Below, piece by piece: positions 1-7,918 of a stretch of 46,907 nucleotides of DNA. The notes under the pieces are model-generated. The model was not told where the DNA came from. It was given only the letters and a program-made list of their open reading frames with translations, and did no database searches. A program made the translations under genes and the position numbers. The stretch covers positions 1 to 46,907 of the forward strand of contig NZ_JPWI01000020.1 of assembly GCF_003326795.1 (NCBI RefSeq), read 5' to 3'. The DNA is from Thalassospira profundimaris. GTDB taxonomy: Bacteria > Pseudomonadota > Alphaproteobacteria > Rhodospirillales > Thalassospiraceae. Every line of letters starts with the position of its first letter. The stretch's first letter is position 1.

Positions 1-425
1 ACCGTTTGCAGGTCTTTTGCAGAGTTATAGGTCACCACTGTTTCGGTAAGCGTATGTTTGCCCTGATCGGTGAAAGTCATCGCAAGGTGAGAACGTGGCA
101 AATCAGGATTTGCGATGCCGGTTTCATCGGTAAAGCTGTCATAGCCGGTATAACCGTCAATCGGGGTGATTGTTTCGTAATCCGTGCGGCTCCAGTAATG
201 GGTGCCATTCGGGTCGATCATGGCAAAGTGCCAGTGACCGCCCTCGCGGAAATCAAACGATTTGGTCTTTGTCGTCAGCGGCTTGGGCGCGTACCACTGA
301 TCGAGCAGTTCGCTCTTGGTGTAGCAATCCCAGACCAGTTGGCGAATGGCTGCAAACTCGCGGCGGACGGTAAGGGTGCTTTTTTGCATGTCCGCGATAA
401 AATTGAAGCGCAAATCAGGTTTCAT
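1..425 (-). CDS. SRPBCC/AHSA1-domain protein, 3' end cut by the window edge
   Basis: The frame opens with ATG at 425 and stays open to the left edge (about 141 codons seen). The protein begins with an MKPDLRFNF-type strand, followed by a VRREF/IRQLVWDCYT stretch and LLDQWYAPKPL, which is the pattern of the AHSA1 (activator of Hsp90 ATPase 1-like) branch of START/SRPBCC ligand-binding folds. The start overlaps the end of the upstream ArsR-type gene by 11 bases, so the two are translationally coupled. ArsR-SRPBCC pairs are a common arrangement in which the repressor controls the small hydrophobic-ligand protein. The ligand is unknown and the C-terminal end is not in the window. Confidence 0.8.
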   Translation of the reverse strand, partial: MKPDLRFNFIADMQKSTLTVRREFAAIRQLVWDCYTKSELLDQWYAPKPLTTKTKSFDFREGGHWHFAMIDPNGTHYWSRTDYETITPIDGYTGYDSFTDETGIANPDLPRSHLAMTFTDQGKHTLTETVVTYNSAKDLQT

Positions 426-759
426 CGTTTCCTCCCTGTAGAGATGACAGCAAAGTATCGAGATTGTCGAAGCGGCTTGCCCAAAGGGCGCGTTGTTCAT
501 CGAACCACTTTTCTGCTGCTTCGAATTTGTCCGGATTGAAGCTGCAGGTGCGCACACGGCCTTGCTTCTTTGAAGCAATCAACCCTGCTTCTTCCAGAAC
601 GTTGAGATGTTTCATGAAGGACGGCAGGGCCATGTCATATGGCTCTGCCAATTCCTTCACCGGCGCTGGCCCTTTTGCCAGACGCTGGACGACGGCCCTG
701 CGGGTTGGATCTGCCAGGGCGTGAAAGATGGTGTCGAGTGATGTGCTATACTTATCCAT
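415..759 (-). CDS. ArsR/SmtB-family winged-helix repressor
   Basis: A 114-residue protein with the ArsR fold: an N-terminal helix (LDTIFHALADPTRRAVVQRL), the recognition helix region around LPSFMKHLNVLEEAGLI, and a wing (KKQGRVRTCSF). No metal-binding Cys-Val-Cys motif is present, so it is more like the non-metal SdpR-type ArsR regulators that sit next to SRPBCC genes. An in-frame ATG lies 24 bases upstream at 783, but a good promoter ends right at 760-767, so the internal ATG at 759 is the likely start and the mRNA would be almost leaderless. It is followed by, and overlaps, the SRPBCC gene. Confidence 0.88.
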   Translation of the reverse strand: MDKYSTSLDTIFHALADPTRRAVVQRLAKGPAPVKELAEPYDMALPSFMKHLNVLEEAGLIASKKQGRVRTCSFNPDKFEAAEKWFDEQRALWASRFDNLDTLLSSLQGGNDET

Positions 760-795
760 GTGGCTAACTATAGATGAGGTCAATAGTTAGATCAA
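760..795 (-). promoter_or_regulatory. ArsR-SRPBCC promoter with embedded operator palindrome
   Basis: On the minus strand TTGATC (795-790), a 17-base spacer and TATAGT (772-767) make a sigma-70-like promoter. A perfect 8-bp inverted repeat, CTAACTAT at 764-771 and ATAGTTAG at 783-790 with an 11-base gap, covers the -10 box and most of the spacer. This is where an autorepressor would sit. The expected transcription start falls within a base or two of the ATG at 759. Confidence 0.65.
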
Positions 796-808
796 TGGCT
801 AAGTTTTA

Positions 809-1756
809 TTATTTGTTTCGAGTACCTGTCGCAGCAATCAACCGCCCATCAATCACCGCCAGCCCAACCCCGATCACACCCATGCCGATAATGTGCTGAA
901 CCAGCAGCGATTCCCCAAGGAAACCGACACCAAGCAGGATCGCACTGACCGGGATCAGGAAGGTAACAAGCAGCAGGTTGGACGCCCCGGCGCGCTTGAG
1001 GATCGCGAAATAAAGAATATAGGCAAGCGACGTCGAAAGGGCGGCAATCCCGAAAATTGCCAGAATGGTGTCGGTCGAGGGGACGGGAAGTGCCCAGGGC
1101 TGATCAATGACGGCGGCAAGCGGGATCAGCATGATGCTTGATGCGCTGGTCATTCCGGCCGCGGTCAGGATCGGGTTCATCGCGCCAAACCGCTTGCCAA
1201 AGACCCCGGTACAGCCATAGCAAAATGTCGCAAGCAGAATGGCGAAGGGTGCAAGCGGGGCGAGGCCTGAGGTCGATCTGGTCGCACTTTGGGCAATGCC
1301 GTCCGATCCGGGCAGGCCGATGATGATCACCACACCGCCAAAGCCGGTCAGAACACCAAGCGCCTTGCGCAGATTAAGCTTTTCATTCTCGGTGGCGATA
1401 TGGGCAATGACGATGGTGAAAAGCGGGGTGGTGGCATTCAGGATGGCGGCAAGGCCGCTTGCGATATGGGTCTGACCCCAGACAATGAGCGAGAAGGGCA
1501 CAAGATTGTTAAACGCCCCCATGATCACAATCGCGCCCCAGAATTTCGGGTCCTGCGGGATCGGGATATGACGGAGCAACACCACCCACCATAGAATAAC
1601 CGATGCAATCGTCACCCGCAGCAAAACCAGCGTAAAGGGTGGCAGATCGACAAGGGCGATCTTGGTAAAGAAAAACGATCCGCCCCAAAGCACGGAAAGG
1701 ATCAGCAACATCGCCCAGCTTGTGCCATCCATTTTAAGATCGGGTTTGGCGGACAT
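809..1756 (-). CDS. EamA/DMT-superfamily transporter
   Basis: A 315-residue membrane protein made of two EamA repeats, about ten hydrophobic helices. The first repeat has the usual SVLWGGSFFFTKIAL opening and the SGLAAILNATTPLFT segment, and the second closes with LLVTFLIPVSAILLG and a GESL turn. Members export small metabolites such as amino acids, but the substrate cannot be read from the sequence. The frame is open further upstream (to 1987), but that extension is not membrane-like. An AGGAAA ribosome site lies about ten bases before the ATG at 1756, so this start is chosen. No regulator is adjacent on the same strand. Confidence 0.85.
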   Translation of the reverse strand: MSAKPDLKMDGTSWAMLLILSVLWGGSFFFTKIALVDLPPFTLVLLRVTIASVILWWVVLLRHIPIPQDPKFWGAIVIMGAFNNLVPFSLIVWGQTHIASGLAAILNATTPLFTIVIAHIATENEKLNLRKALGVLTGFGGVVIIIGLPGSDGIAQSATRSTSGLAPLAPFAILLATFCYGCTGVFGKRFGAMNPILTAAGMTSASSIMLIPLAAVIDQPWALPVPSTDTILAIFGIAALSTSLAYILYFAILKRAGASNLLLVTFLIPVSAILLGVGFLGESLLVQHIIGMGVIGVGLAVIDGRLIAATGTRNK

Positions 1757-2012
1757 GGGGCGGGTTTCCTTTGTGGATATGCTTGCATTATCCGTGGTGG
1801 CGGTGGCAAAGCGCTTCTGATAATCGCGCGCAGATACAGGTTTGCCGCAAAGCTGATTTTCTTCAAGCGCAAAGCGTTTTGGGGTGATTTCGGTGGGCAG
1901 CATGATCTTGTCCGTTCCTTGCTGATCTGGTGACCCGCAAAGATTAGGCGAGCAACATTTCTGCTGCTCGCCACTTTCGGACTTCAATGCTGACAGGGGG
2001 TGGGGGGCGGGG

Positions 2013-2828
2013 CTAGCGCGCCTCGTTTACCGCGCTCAGAAATTGTCGGGTGCGTTCACGCTGCGGGTTCTCGAACACGTCGCTGGCGGTGCCCTGTTCC
2101 TCGATCTTTCCGTCATAGAAGAAACAGATGCGATCAGAAATATCGCGGGCAAACCCCATCTGGTGCGTCACCATCAGCATGGTCAGTTTATGATCGCTCA
2201 CAAGGCGGCGGATCACGTTTGTCACCTCGCCAATGACCTCGGGATCTAGGGCCGAGGTTACTTCGTCAAACAGCATGACTTTGGGGCGCATGGCAAGGGC
2301 GCGTGCGATGGCGACACGCTGTTGCTGTCCGCCCGAAAGGCGCGAGGGATGCTGGTCACGTTTGTCGGCGACGCCAACCATATCAAGCAGTTCAAGCGCG
2401 CGTTCCCGGGCTTCCTTTTTGTTCATGCCAAGGGAGTAGACCGGGCCTTCCATGCAGTTTTCAAGGGCGGTCATATGCGGAAACAGATTGAAGTGCTGAA
2501 AACACATGCCGATATCCTTGCGCATGTGACGAAGATGCTGCTGGTTGGCCGGGACAAGCCGGTTGTCCCTTGTCATATGCGTTAGTGGTTTGCCATCAAT
2601 ATAAATGACGCCATCATCAATCGTCTCCAGGGTCATCAATACCCGCAGCACGGTGGTTTTCCCCGAGCCTGACGGGCCGATGATGCTGACCATTTCACCT
2701 TCACTGATATCAAGATCAAGCCCGTGCAAAACCGTCAGCCCGCCATACCGCTTGGAAACATTGCGAAATTGCACCATCGGGATGTCCGGGCCGTTAAGGC
2801 AAAGCGGATATTCCACCTGTGTATCCAT
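2013..2828 (-). CDS. ehuA: Polar amino acid/ectoine-type ABC importer ATP-binding protein
   Basis: A 271-residue ABC ATPase with Walker A GPSGSGKT (51-58), Q-loop CFQHFNLFPH (109-118), signature LSGGQ (164-168), Walker B VMLFDE (184-189) and H-loop VTHQMGFA. The LRVLMTLE segment after Walker A and the overall sequence resemble EhuA, the ATPase of the ectoine/hydroxyectoine importer EhuABCD, within the wider polar-amino-acid PAAT family. It would power the permeases encoded at 5788-7172, although it lies on the opposite strand behind the MOSC-reductase gene. An AAGGAG site precedes the ATG at 2828. The family assignment is firm; ectoine as substrate is inferred from resemblance only. Confidence 0.82.
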   Translation of the reverse strand: MDTQVEYPLCLNGPDIPMVQFRNVSKRYGGLTVLHGLDLDISEGEMVSIIGPSGSGKTTVLRVLMTLETIDDGVIYIDGKPLTHMTRDNRLVPANQQHLRHMRKDIGMCFQHFNLFPHMTALENCMEGPVYSLGMNKKEARERALELLDMVGVADKRDQHPSRLSGGQQQRVAIARALAMRPKVMLFDEVTSALDPEVIGEVTNVIRRLVSDHKLTMLMVTHQMGFARDISDRICFFYDGKIEEQGTASDVFENPQRERTRQFLSAVNEAR

Positions 2829-2910
2829 ATCTTTTTGCTCCTTGCCACCTGCTGTCGGATGTGGCGATCACGAATTAAAACATGCTCCAGTCAGTCTGTG
2901 GGGTGAGAAT

Positions 2911-4629
2911 TCAGGAAAGATCAATTTCAAGATCGGATGCCGGATGTGCACAACATAAAAGGATCGATGATGTCGGTGGTGGCGACACATTTGGCGGATA
3001 GGCGACTTCACCGCGTCTGAGATCTGCTCGGCAGGTCCGGCAAAGTCCGGACCGGCAAGCCGCAGGCGGGCGCAATTCGGTGTGGCTTTCGATCCAGTTT
3101 AAAAGGCTGCCATCTTTCTGGTTCCAGATGCCCTGATATCCGGTGGATGCGATGGTGATTTTGGCCTGCTTGATCCCGACGCGCGGCGGCAATGCAGGGC
3201 TGTCACTGGCAAACAGTTCGAAATGCAGGTGACTGGTCAAACGGTCCAGGGTGGTGTGAATGGTGCGCACGGCCTCGATCATCGGGGCGGGGCCACATAC
3301 AAACAAATGACTGGTCTCATCCTGTGATGAAATGTGGCGCACAAGATCGGGATAGCCGCTTTGCCATGTGCCGGGGGCATCGACAGGAAGGTTTTCCTGC
3401 CGGGTCAGATAAAGCCGCAAGTCAAACTGTGCAAGGCTTTCGCCAAGCGCAATCACGTCATCCCGAAACGGAATGTGATTGCTGTCCGGTACAACGTAAA
3501 TCAGCGTGACCGGGCCATCGAACTGCTGTCGGGCCAGTTCGCGAAGCTGGGCCAGAATAGGCGTGATGCCAATTCCCCCGGCGATGAAGCTGATCCCCGA
3601 AGTCATGTTGTCAGGCAGGGTGAAGTCCCCGGCAGGAGGAAACACAAAACAGGTTGTGTCCATCCCGACCCGGTCATGGATCCAGTTGGAAACCGAAAAT
3701 GTGCTCTCATCCACAGGTCTCCGTTTAACCGCAATGCGCCAGACAGGACTGTCATCATTGTTGTCAGTGTCGGGGGTGAACGGGGCTTCGATCAGCGAAT
3801 AGCAACGGAAATGCCGGTTTCCGTCCTCGTCCTCGATCCCGAATGTCACGAATTGTCCGGGTTTTGGGGGCTGACCGGACGGGCATGGCATGCGAAAGGC
3901 AACGGATATGACGTCATCGCATTCCTGTTTGCATTCCAGGATTTTGACCGTTTGCGCGCGGGGTTCATTATCAAGGCCGAGCATGGTCATGCGTTCATTA
4001 ATCTGAAGACGCAACGCATCAAATAATGCCGGGGATGATGTGACCCGTGCCAGCAGATCGGCCGCTGGTGCAGGCCCGGTCAGCACCATATTAAGCTCTG
4101 ATATCAGGGCGTTGCGCGGATCTGACTTTGTGACGGTTAAGCTGTCGCCGGGTTTGATCACACCCGCCTCGATCACGCGGGCATAGATTCCGGTGCGCCC
4201 GGATGCGGAAAACAGGCTTGGAAAACCGGCCTCCGTCTGAAGGAAATGCGCCATTTTGTAACACGGGATACGCGGTATCGTCAGTTCGACAAGTGCCGTT
4301 CCGATGCGAATATGGTCGCCAATGCGCAGGCTGTTTTCATCGGGCCCGGTATAGGTAACGTTTTCTGCAAACTGACCGGGATTGATCGGGCGTTTCAGGA
4401 CGTCCTCGTAGTGTCGGTAGTGATCGGCATGGAACAGATATATCGCATGATTGATCTTCCCCAGACGGCGTGCCGTGCCAAGCTCGTTTCCAACGATGCC
4501 GGACAGGTCGAGTTCGATCGAAGATACGTGCCCGGTGCGAACAAAGGCCGTCACCTCGGGGCGCCCGTCAATTTCAACGGGTTTGCTGTGTCCGACATAA
4601 AGGTCAAGAGCCTGTCCGTTGGTCGCCAT
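2911..4629 (-). CDS. MOSC domain fused to FAD/NAD(P)H reductase and 2Fe-2S ferredoxin
   Basis: A 572-residue cytoplasmic fusion. Residues about 1-170 form a YiiM-like MOSC domain with the likely molybdenum-ligand cysteine in IPCYKM (Cys123). Residues about 180-220 match the YiiM three-helix domain. Residues about 225-480 are a ferredoxin-NADP reductase module with the flavin motif RCYS (275-278), the GGIGITP nucleotide loop (351-357) and FVCGPAPM. The C-terminus is a plant-type 2Fe-2S ferredoxin with Cys525, Cys530, Cys533 and Cys559 or 560. E. coli YiiM reduces N-hydroxylated purines with electrons from a separate reductase. Here the electron chain appears to be built in. It is followed after 82 bases by ehuA on the same strand. 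A GAGGGACG site precedes the ATG. The substrate is unknown. Confidence 0.85.
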   Translation of the reverse strand: MATNGQALDLYVGHSKPVEIDGRPEVTAFVRTGHVSSIELDLSGIVGNELGTARRLGKINHAIYLFHADHYRHYEDVLKRPINPGQFAENVTYTGPDENSLRIGDHIRIGTALVELTIPRIPCYKMAHFLQTEAGFPSLFSASGRTGIYARVIEAGVIKPGDSLTVTKSDPRNALISELNMVLTGPAPAADLLARVTSSPALFDALRLQINERMTMLGLDNEPRAQTVKILECKQECDDVISVAFRMPCPSGQPPKPGQFVTFGIEDEDGNRHFRCYSLIEAPFTPDTDNNDDSPVWRIAVKRRPVDESTFSVSNWIHDRVGMDTTCFVFPPAGDFTLPDNMTSGISFIAGGIGITPILAQLRELARQQFDGPVTLIYVVPDSNHIPFRDDVIALGESLAQFDLRLYLTRQENLPVDAPGTWQSGYPDLVRHISSQDETSHLFVCGPAPMIEAVRTIHTTLDRLTSHLHFELFASDSPALPPRVGIKQAKITIASTGYQGIWNQKDGSLLNWIESHTELRPPAACRSGLCRTCRADLRRGEVAYPPNVSPPPTSSILLCCAHPASDLEIDLS

Positions 4630-4834
4630 TTCGTCCCTCTGTTCTCACTCGATTTATCAAGAGATATACATCTAACGATAAAAATCGGATTTAATGAAGA
4701 AAAAACTGCCAAAAATGATCCTTTAAAGTTTTGGTTGTATCCATCATTGGGATTTTATACCATTCAGGACCTCAGCTCAGAAAACGGGGGCACATCCGTC
4801 GGGCTGCATCAGGGAACCAACACTGGAGACAAGT

Positions 4835-5719
4835 ATGAAAATGATCAAAAAGCTGGTGGGGGGCTTTGCGGTTACTGCTTCGCTCTTTGCTGCGACCACG
4901 GGATTTGCTTCTGAAAATCCGCTTCTCGATAAATACCGCGCCGAAGGCGCAACTGTCGGCATCGCCGGTTATGCGCCATATGGCTACAAACAGCCCGATG
5001 GCAGTTTCACCGGCGAACAGGTTGAAATCGTCAAACATGTACTGAATCAGATGGGTGTCAGCGAACTGGAATTCGTTGCGATGGATTTCGGGGCCCTGAT
5101 TCCGTCACTGGTTGCCGGGCGTATCGATGTAGCGGCGGCGGGCATCTATATTCGCCCGAAACGCTGTGAGCAAATCCTGTTTGCCGAACCGACCTGGGGG
5201 CAGGGGGCTGCGTATATTGTTAAAACCGGAAATCCTAAAAATCTGCACAATTTCAAGGATATCGCCAGCACACCGGATGCAAAACTGGCGGTGCTGGCCG
5301 GTGGAACCGAAGAAACCCTGGCCAAAAAGGACGGTGTTCCCGATGACAAGCTTTTGAAAGTCGGGGATAAGGCCGCGGGGATTTCAGCAGTGGTGTCCGG
5401 GCGTGCAGATGGCTTTGCGCTTTCGGCATTTGCGATCAATGACATCGTTCGAACGGCTGGCGAGCTGATCGGGGTCGAAAGTTCCGGCTCGATTACCGAA
5501 ATTGCTGGCGAAAACTATCAGGGGCATGGCGCAATCGGTTTCCCGAAAGGGGAAGGGGATGCGCTTAAGGCCAATATGGCGTTCCGGGATGCATTCCAGC
5601 AGGAACTGGAAAAATGGATGGCAGGTGGCGGGTATCATGAAATGGCCGCCGCATGGGGCTTTGGTCCCAAAGATGCGCCATCCAAGAAAATGGCCGAGTT
5701 GTGTGGCGAAGGCCTGTGA
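4835..5719 (+). CDS. ehuB: Periplasmic binding protein of an ectoine-type ABC importer
   Basis: A 294-residue family-3 solute-binding protein. Residues 1-26 are a signal peptide (Lys-rich start, hydrophobic core, cut after FAS). The mature part begins LLDKYRAEGATVGIAGYAPYG and carries the GALIPSLVAGRIDVAAAG and RPKRCEQILFAEP segments that look like EhuB of the ectoine/hydroxyectoine importer. Without ligand-pocket alignment a related compatible solute or amino acid cannot be excluded. GGAGAC precedes the start. It is the first gene of a plus-strand unit with two permeases and a GntR regulator, and is followed by a stable hairpin at 5727-5763. Confidence 0.8.
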   Translation: MKMIKKLVGGFAVTASLFAATTGFASENPLLDKYRAEGATVGIAGYAPYGYKQPDGSFTGEQVEIVKHVLNQMGVSELEFVAMDFGALIPSLVAGRIDVAAAGIYIRPKRCEQILFAEPTWGQGAAYIVKTGNPKNLHNFKDIASTPDAKLAVLAGGTEETLAKKDGVPDDKLLKVGDKAAGISAVVSGRADGFALSAFAINDIVRTAGELIGVESSGSITEIAGENYQGHGAIGFPKGEGDALKANMAFRDAFQQELEKWMAGGGYHEMAAAWGFGPKDAPSKKMAELCGEGL

Positions 5720-5726
5720 TTAACCG

Positions 5727-5763
5727 CGATCCCCGTTTCCGAGCCAATCAGGAACGGGGATCG
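5727..5763 (+). other. Stable intercistronic hairpin after the binding-protein gene
   Basis: CGATCCCCGTT (5727-5737) pairs perfectly with AACGGGGATCG (5753-5763), and the stem can be extended by a wobble and a C-G pair. There is no following T-run, so it is not a complete intrinsic terminator. In binding-protein operons such structures typically protect the upstream mRNA from 3' decay or cause partial termination, giving more binding protein than permease. That role is inferred here. Confidence 0.7.
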
Positions 5764-5787
5764 ACCATATTCAGGGCGGATTGATCA

Positions 5788-6516
5788 ATGTCCATTCGTA
5801 TGCTGGTCTGCATTCTTGTTGTGACGGTGGTGGCGGGGCTTGTCTATTTCTGGAACTCGCCATTTGTTGACAGTGCGGCGGTCTTTATCGAAGCCGCACA
5901 GACGACGCTCGAACTTCTGATTGTGTCGGCACTGGTGACCCTTGCCATATCTATGGCAGCAGGGATTGGCCGGTTGTCGGAATTTTTGCCGGTGCGCTGG
6001 CTCAGTATTGCCTATATCGAGATTTTTCGGGGTACATCGGCACTGGTTCAACTGTTCTGGCTGTTTTATGTCCTGCCGCTGTTTGGCCCGAAAATTGATC
6101 CGTTTACCGCCGGAGTGCTGGGCGTGTCGCTGAATGTCGGGGCCTATGGCGCGATCATGGTCGAGGCATCCATTCGCGCAGTCCCCAGATCACAATATGA
6201 AGCGGCAATTGCCCTTAATCTCAGCCCGTTTAACCGGATGCGCCGGATCATTTTGCCTCAGGCAATCCGGATCATGATCCCGCCCTTTGGCAATCTGGCG
6301 ATCCAGCTGTTCAAACTGACTGCACTTGTATCTTTCATCGGGATTTCGGATCTCACATATACCGCCTATCAATTGAACCAGACCACCTATCGCACGGTCG
6401 AGGTCTTTACCATCATCCTGTTTATCTATTTTGCCATAGGGCTCAGCATTACCATCGGGATGCGATTGCTTGAACATCGTTACTCCCGTGGCATCCGTCT
6501 GGGAGGTGCACGATGA
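5788..6516 (+). CDS. ehuC: ABC importer permease, EhuC-like
   Basis: A 242-residue inner-membrane permease of the His/Glu/Gln/ectoine type with about five membrane helices. It shows the RGTSALVQLFWLFYVLPLFG segment typical of EhuC, and the EAA loop (EASIRAVPRSQYEAA then LNLSPFNRMRRIILPQA) that docks to the ATPase. It pairs with the next gene as a heterodimeric channel. The ATG at 5788 follows the hairpin. Its stop overlaps the next start by four bases (ATGA), which implies translational coupling. Confidence 0.82.
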   Translation: MSIRMLVCILVVTVVAGLVYFWNSPFVDSAAVFIEAAQTTLELLIVSALVTLAISMAAGIGRLSEFLPVRWLSIAYIEIFRGTSALVQLFWLFYVLPLFGPKIDPFTAGVLGVSLNVGAYGAIMVEASIRAVPRSQYEAAIALNLSPFNRMRRIILPQAIRIMIPPFGNLAIQLFKLTALVSFIGISDLTYTAYQLNQTTYRTVEVFTIILFIYFAIGLSITIGMRLLEHRYSRGIRLGGAR

Positions 6517-7172
6517 ACTGGGACTGGGCTTATACATTTGAAATTTTGCCGCAAATGGCCGAGGCATCGCTGGTCACCCTTCAGGTCACAGCACTTGGTT
6601 TCGTTCTTGCTGCGGTTCTGGGACTGGTTTGGGGAATTATCGGACTTTTGGAAATCCCCGGTCTGACATTCTGTGTGCGCTTGTTTGTCGAATTTGTCCG
6701 CACGACCCCGATGTTGATCCAGCTTTTTGCCATGTATTACTTCCTGCCACAGTTCGGGATTCTGTTACCGGCAATGGTGTGTGGGGTTGTGACGCTGGGC
6801 ATCCATTATTCGGCATATTGTTCCGAAGTTTATCGCTCAGGATTTGATCAGGTGGATCGTGGCCAGTGGGAAGCCGCAAAGGTCATCAATCTGACGACCT
6901 GGCAGACGCTAAAGCGCATCATTCTGCCACAGGCCATTCCGCCGATTATTTTGCCGCTGGGCAATTACTTTGTGACCATGTTCAAGGAAACGCCGGTTTT
7001 GCTGGCGATTACCGTAATCGAGCTGGTTGCAACGGCGCGCATCATCGGCAATGACACCTTTAAATATACCGAACCAATTACTTTGGCTGGCGTGTTTTTC
7101 CTGTTACTCAGTTTGGCGGCAGCCAAGCTGACACGCTATGTCAGTGAAAAAGCGGCCCTGCCAAGCCGATAA
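6513..7172 (+). CDS. ehuD: ABC importer permease, EhuD-like
   Basis: A 219-residue membrane permease, the second half of the importer channel. It has the FVRTTPMLIQLF segment, the EAA loop region (EVYRSGFDQVDRGQWEAA and IILPQAIPPIILPLGNY) and the FKETPVLLAITVIEL helix that resemble EhuD. It overlaps the upstream permease by four bases and is followed after 21 bases by the GntR regulator gene, so all four plus-strand genes look like one transcript. A GGGAGG site lies within the end of the preceding gene, seven to eight bases before the start. Confidence 0.82.
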   Translation: MNWDWAYTFEILPQMAEASLVTLQVTALGFVLAAVLGLVWGIIGLLEIPGLTFCVRLFVEFVRTTPMLIQLFAMYYFLPQFGILLPAMVCGVVTLGIHYSAYCSEVYRSGFDQVDRGQWEAAKVINLTTWQTLKRIILPQAIPPIILPLGNYFVTMFKETPVLLAITVIELVATARIIGNDTFKYTEPITLAGVFFLLLSLAAAKLTRYVSEKAALPSR

Positions 7173-7193
7173 GAATATTGAGGAAACGACCAG

Positions 7194-7877
7194 ATGCTCC
7201 TTGTGCGTAATCAGGCCAAAACCACTGCCCAGCAGCGGATTGTCTCCATTTACGAGCAGGTTCGCTATCGCATATGCACCAATCGGTATCCGCCCGAAAC
7301 GGTTTTGCATGAAGAAGTTCTGGCACAGGAATATTCCGTCAGTCGGTCGCCGATCCGGCGGGTGTTTTCGATGCTTGAACATGAAGGTCTGGTCGAAATA
7401 AAACACGGCATCGGCACCATCGTCACCAGTATTGAACCCGATCAGCTGGCCGAGGTTTATGCCGTGCGTTTGATCCTTGCCGAATCAATGGGGCCGTCTA
7501 TCAAGATCCCGTTTGATCCGCAAAAACGCGAGATTTTCGTGCAATGTGCCGATGATTTCAGGGCGCTGAGCCCCGGTGACACCATCGGCTTTGCCGAGGT
7601 CAATATTCGCTATATGACGGCAACGCTTGATCTTTCAAGCAATGCGACATTGAGCGAAATCCAGCAGAACCTGTTCTTCCAGACATCACGCATGTGGCTG
7701 ATGTTGCTGCCTGAAATGCCGTGGGATGAAACCATTGCTGCGGTCTCCGACGAGCCGCTTGAAGTTGTACGGCGCATGGATATCGAAGATCCGGTCGGTC
7801 TGGCCTATGCCATCCGCAACCATATCTTCAAAGGTCAGCAATTATTGCTCAAGGCACTGCATCGCCGATCATCATAG
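7194..7877 (+). CDS. GntR-family regulator with FCD-like effector domain
   Basis: A 227-residue protein. Residues about 12-75 are a GntR winged helix (YEQVRYRICTNRYPPETVLHEEVLAQEY, then VSRSPIRRVFSMLEHEGLV and a wing). The rest is helical and matches the FCD ligand domain in position and size, though its metal-ligand residues are not obvious. The ATG at 7194 has GAGGAAAC upstream and lies 21 bases after ehuD, so it is probably the local regulator of the importer. Ectoine systems are more often controlled by the MocR/GntR-type EnuR, which carries an aminotransferase-like domain. This protein lacks that domain. Confidence 0.82.
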   Translation: MLLVRNQAKTTAQQRIVSIYEQVRYRICTNRYPPETVLHEEVLAQEYSVSRSPIRRVFSMLEHEGLVEIKHGIGTIVTSIEPDQLAEVYAVRLILAESMGPSIKIPFDPQKREIFVQCADDFRALSPGDTIGFAEVNIRYMTATLDLSSNATLSEIQQNLFFQTSRMWLMLLPEMPWDETIAAVSDEPLEVVRRMDIEDPVGLAYAIRNHIFKGQQLLLKALHRRSS

Positions 7878-7893
7878 GGGCACGGCGATGCAG
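7857..7893. other. Inverted repeat across the GntR stop codon, between convergent genes
   Basis: CTGCATCGCCG (7857-7867) and CGGCGATGCAG (7883-7893) form a perfect 11-bp stem with a 15-base loop that contains the regulator's stop codon. Neither strand has a T-run after it, so it is at best a weak or Rho-assisted end signal between the importer operon and the convergent DMT gene. Confidence 0.5.
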
Positions 7894-7918
7894 GTCTCGG
7901 ACTTCTGACGCTTCGGTG

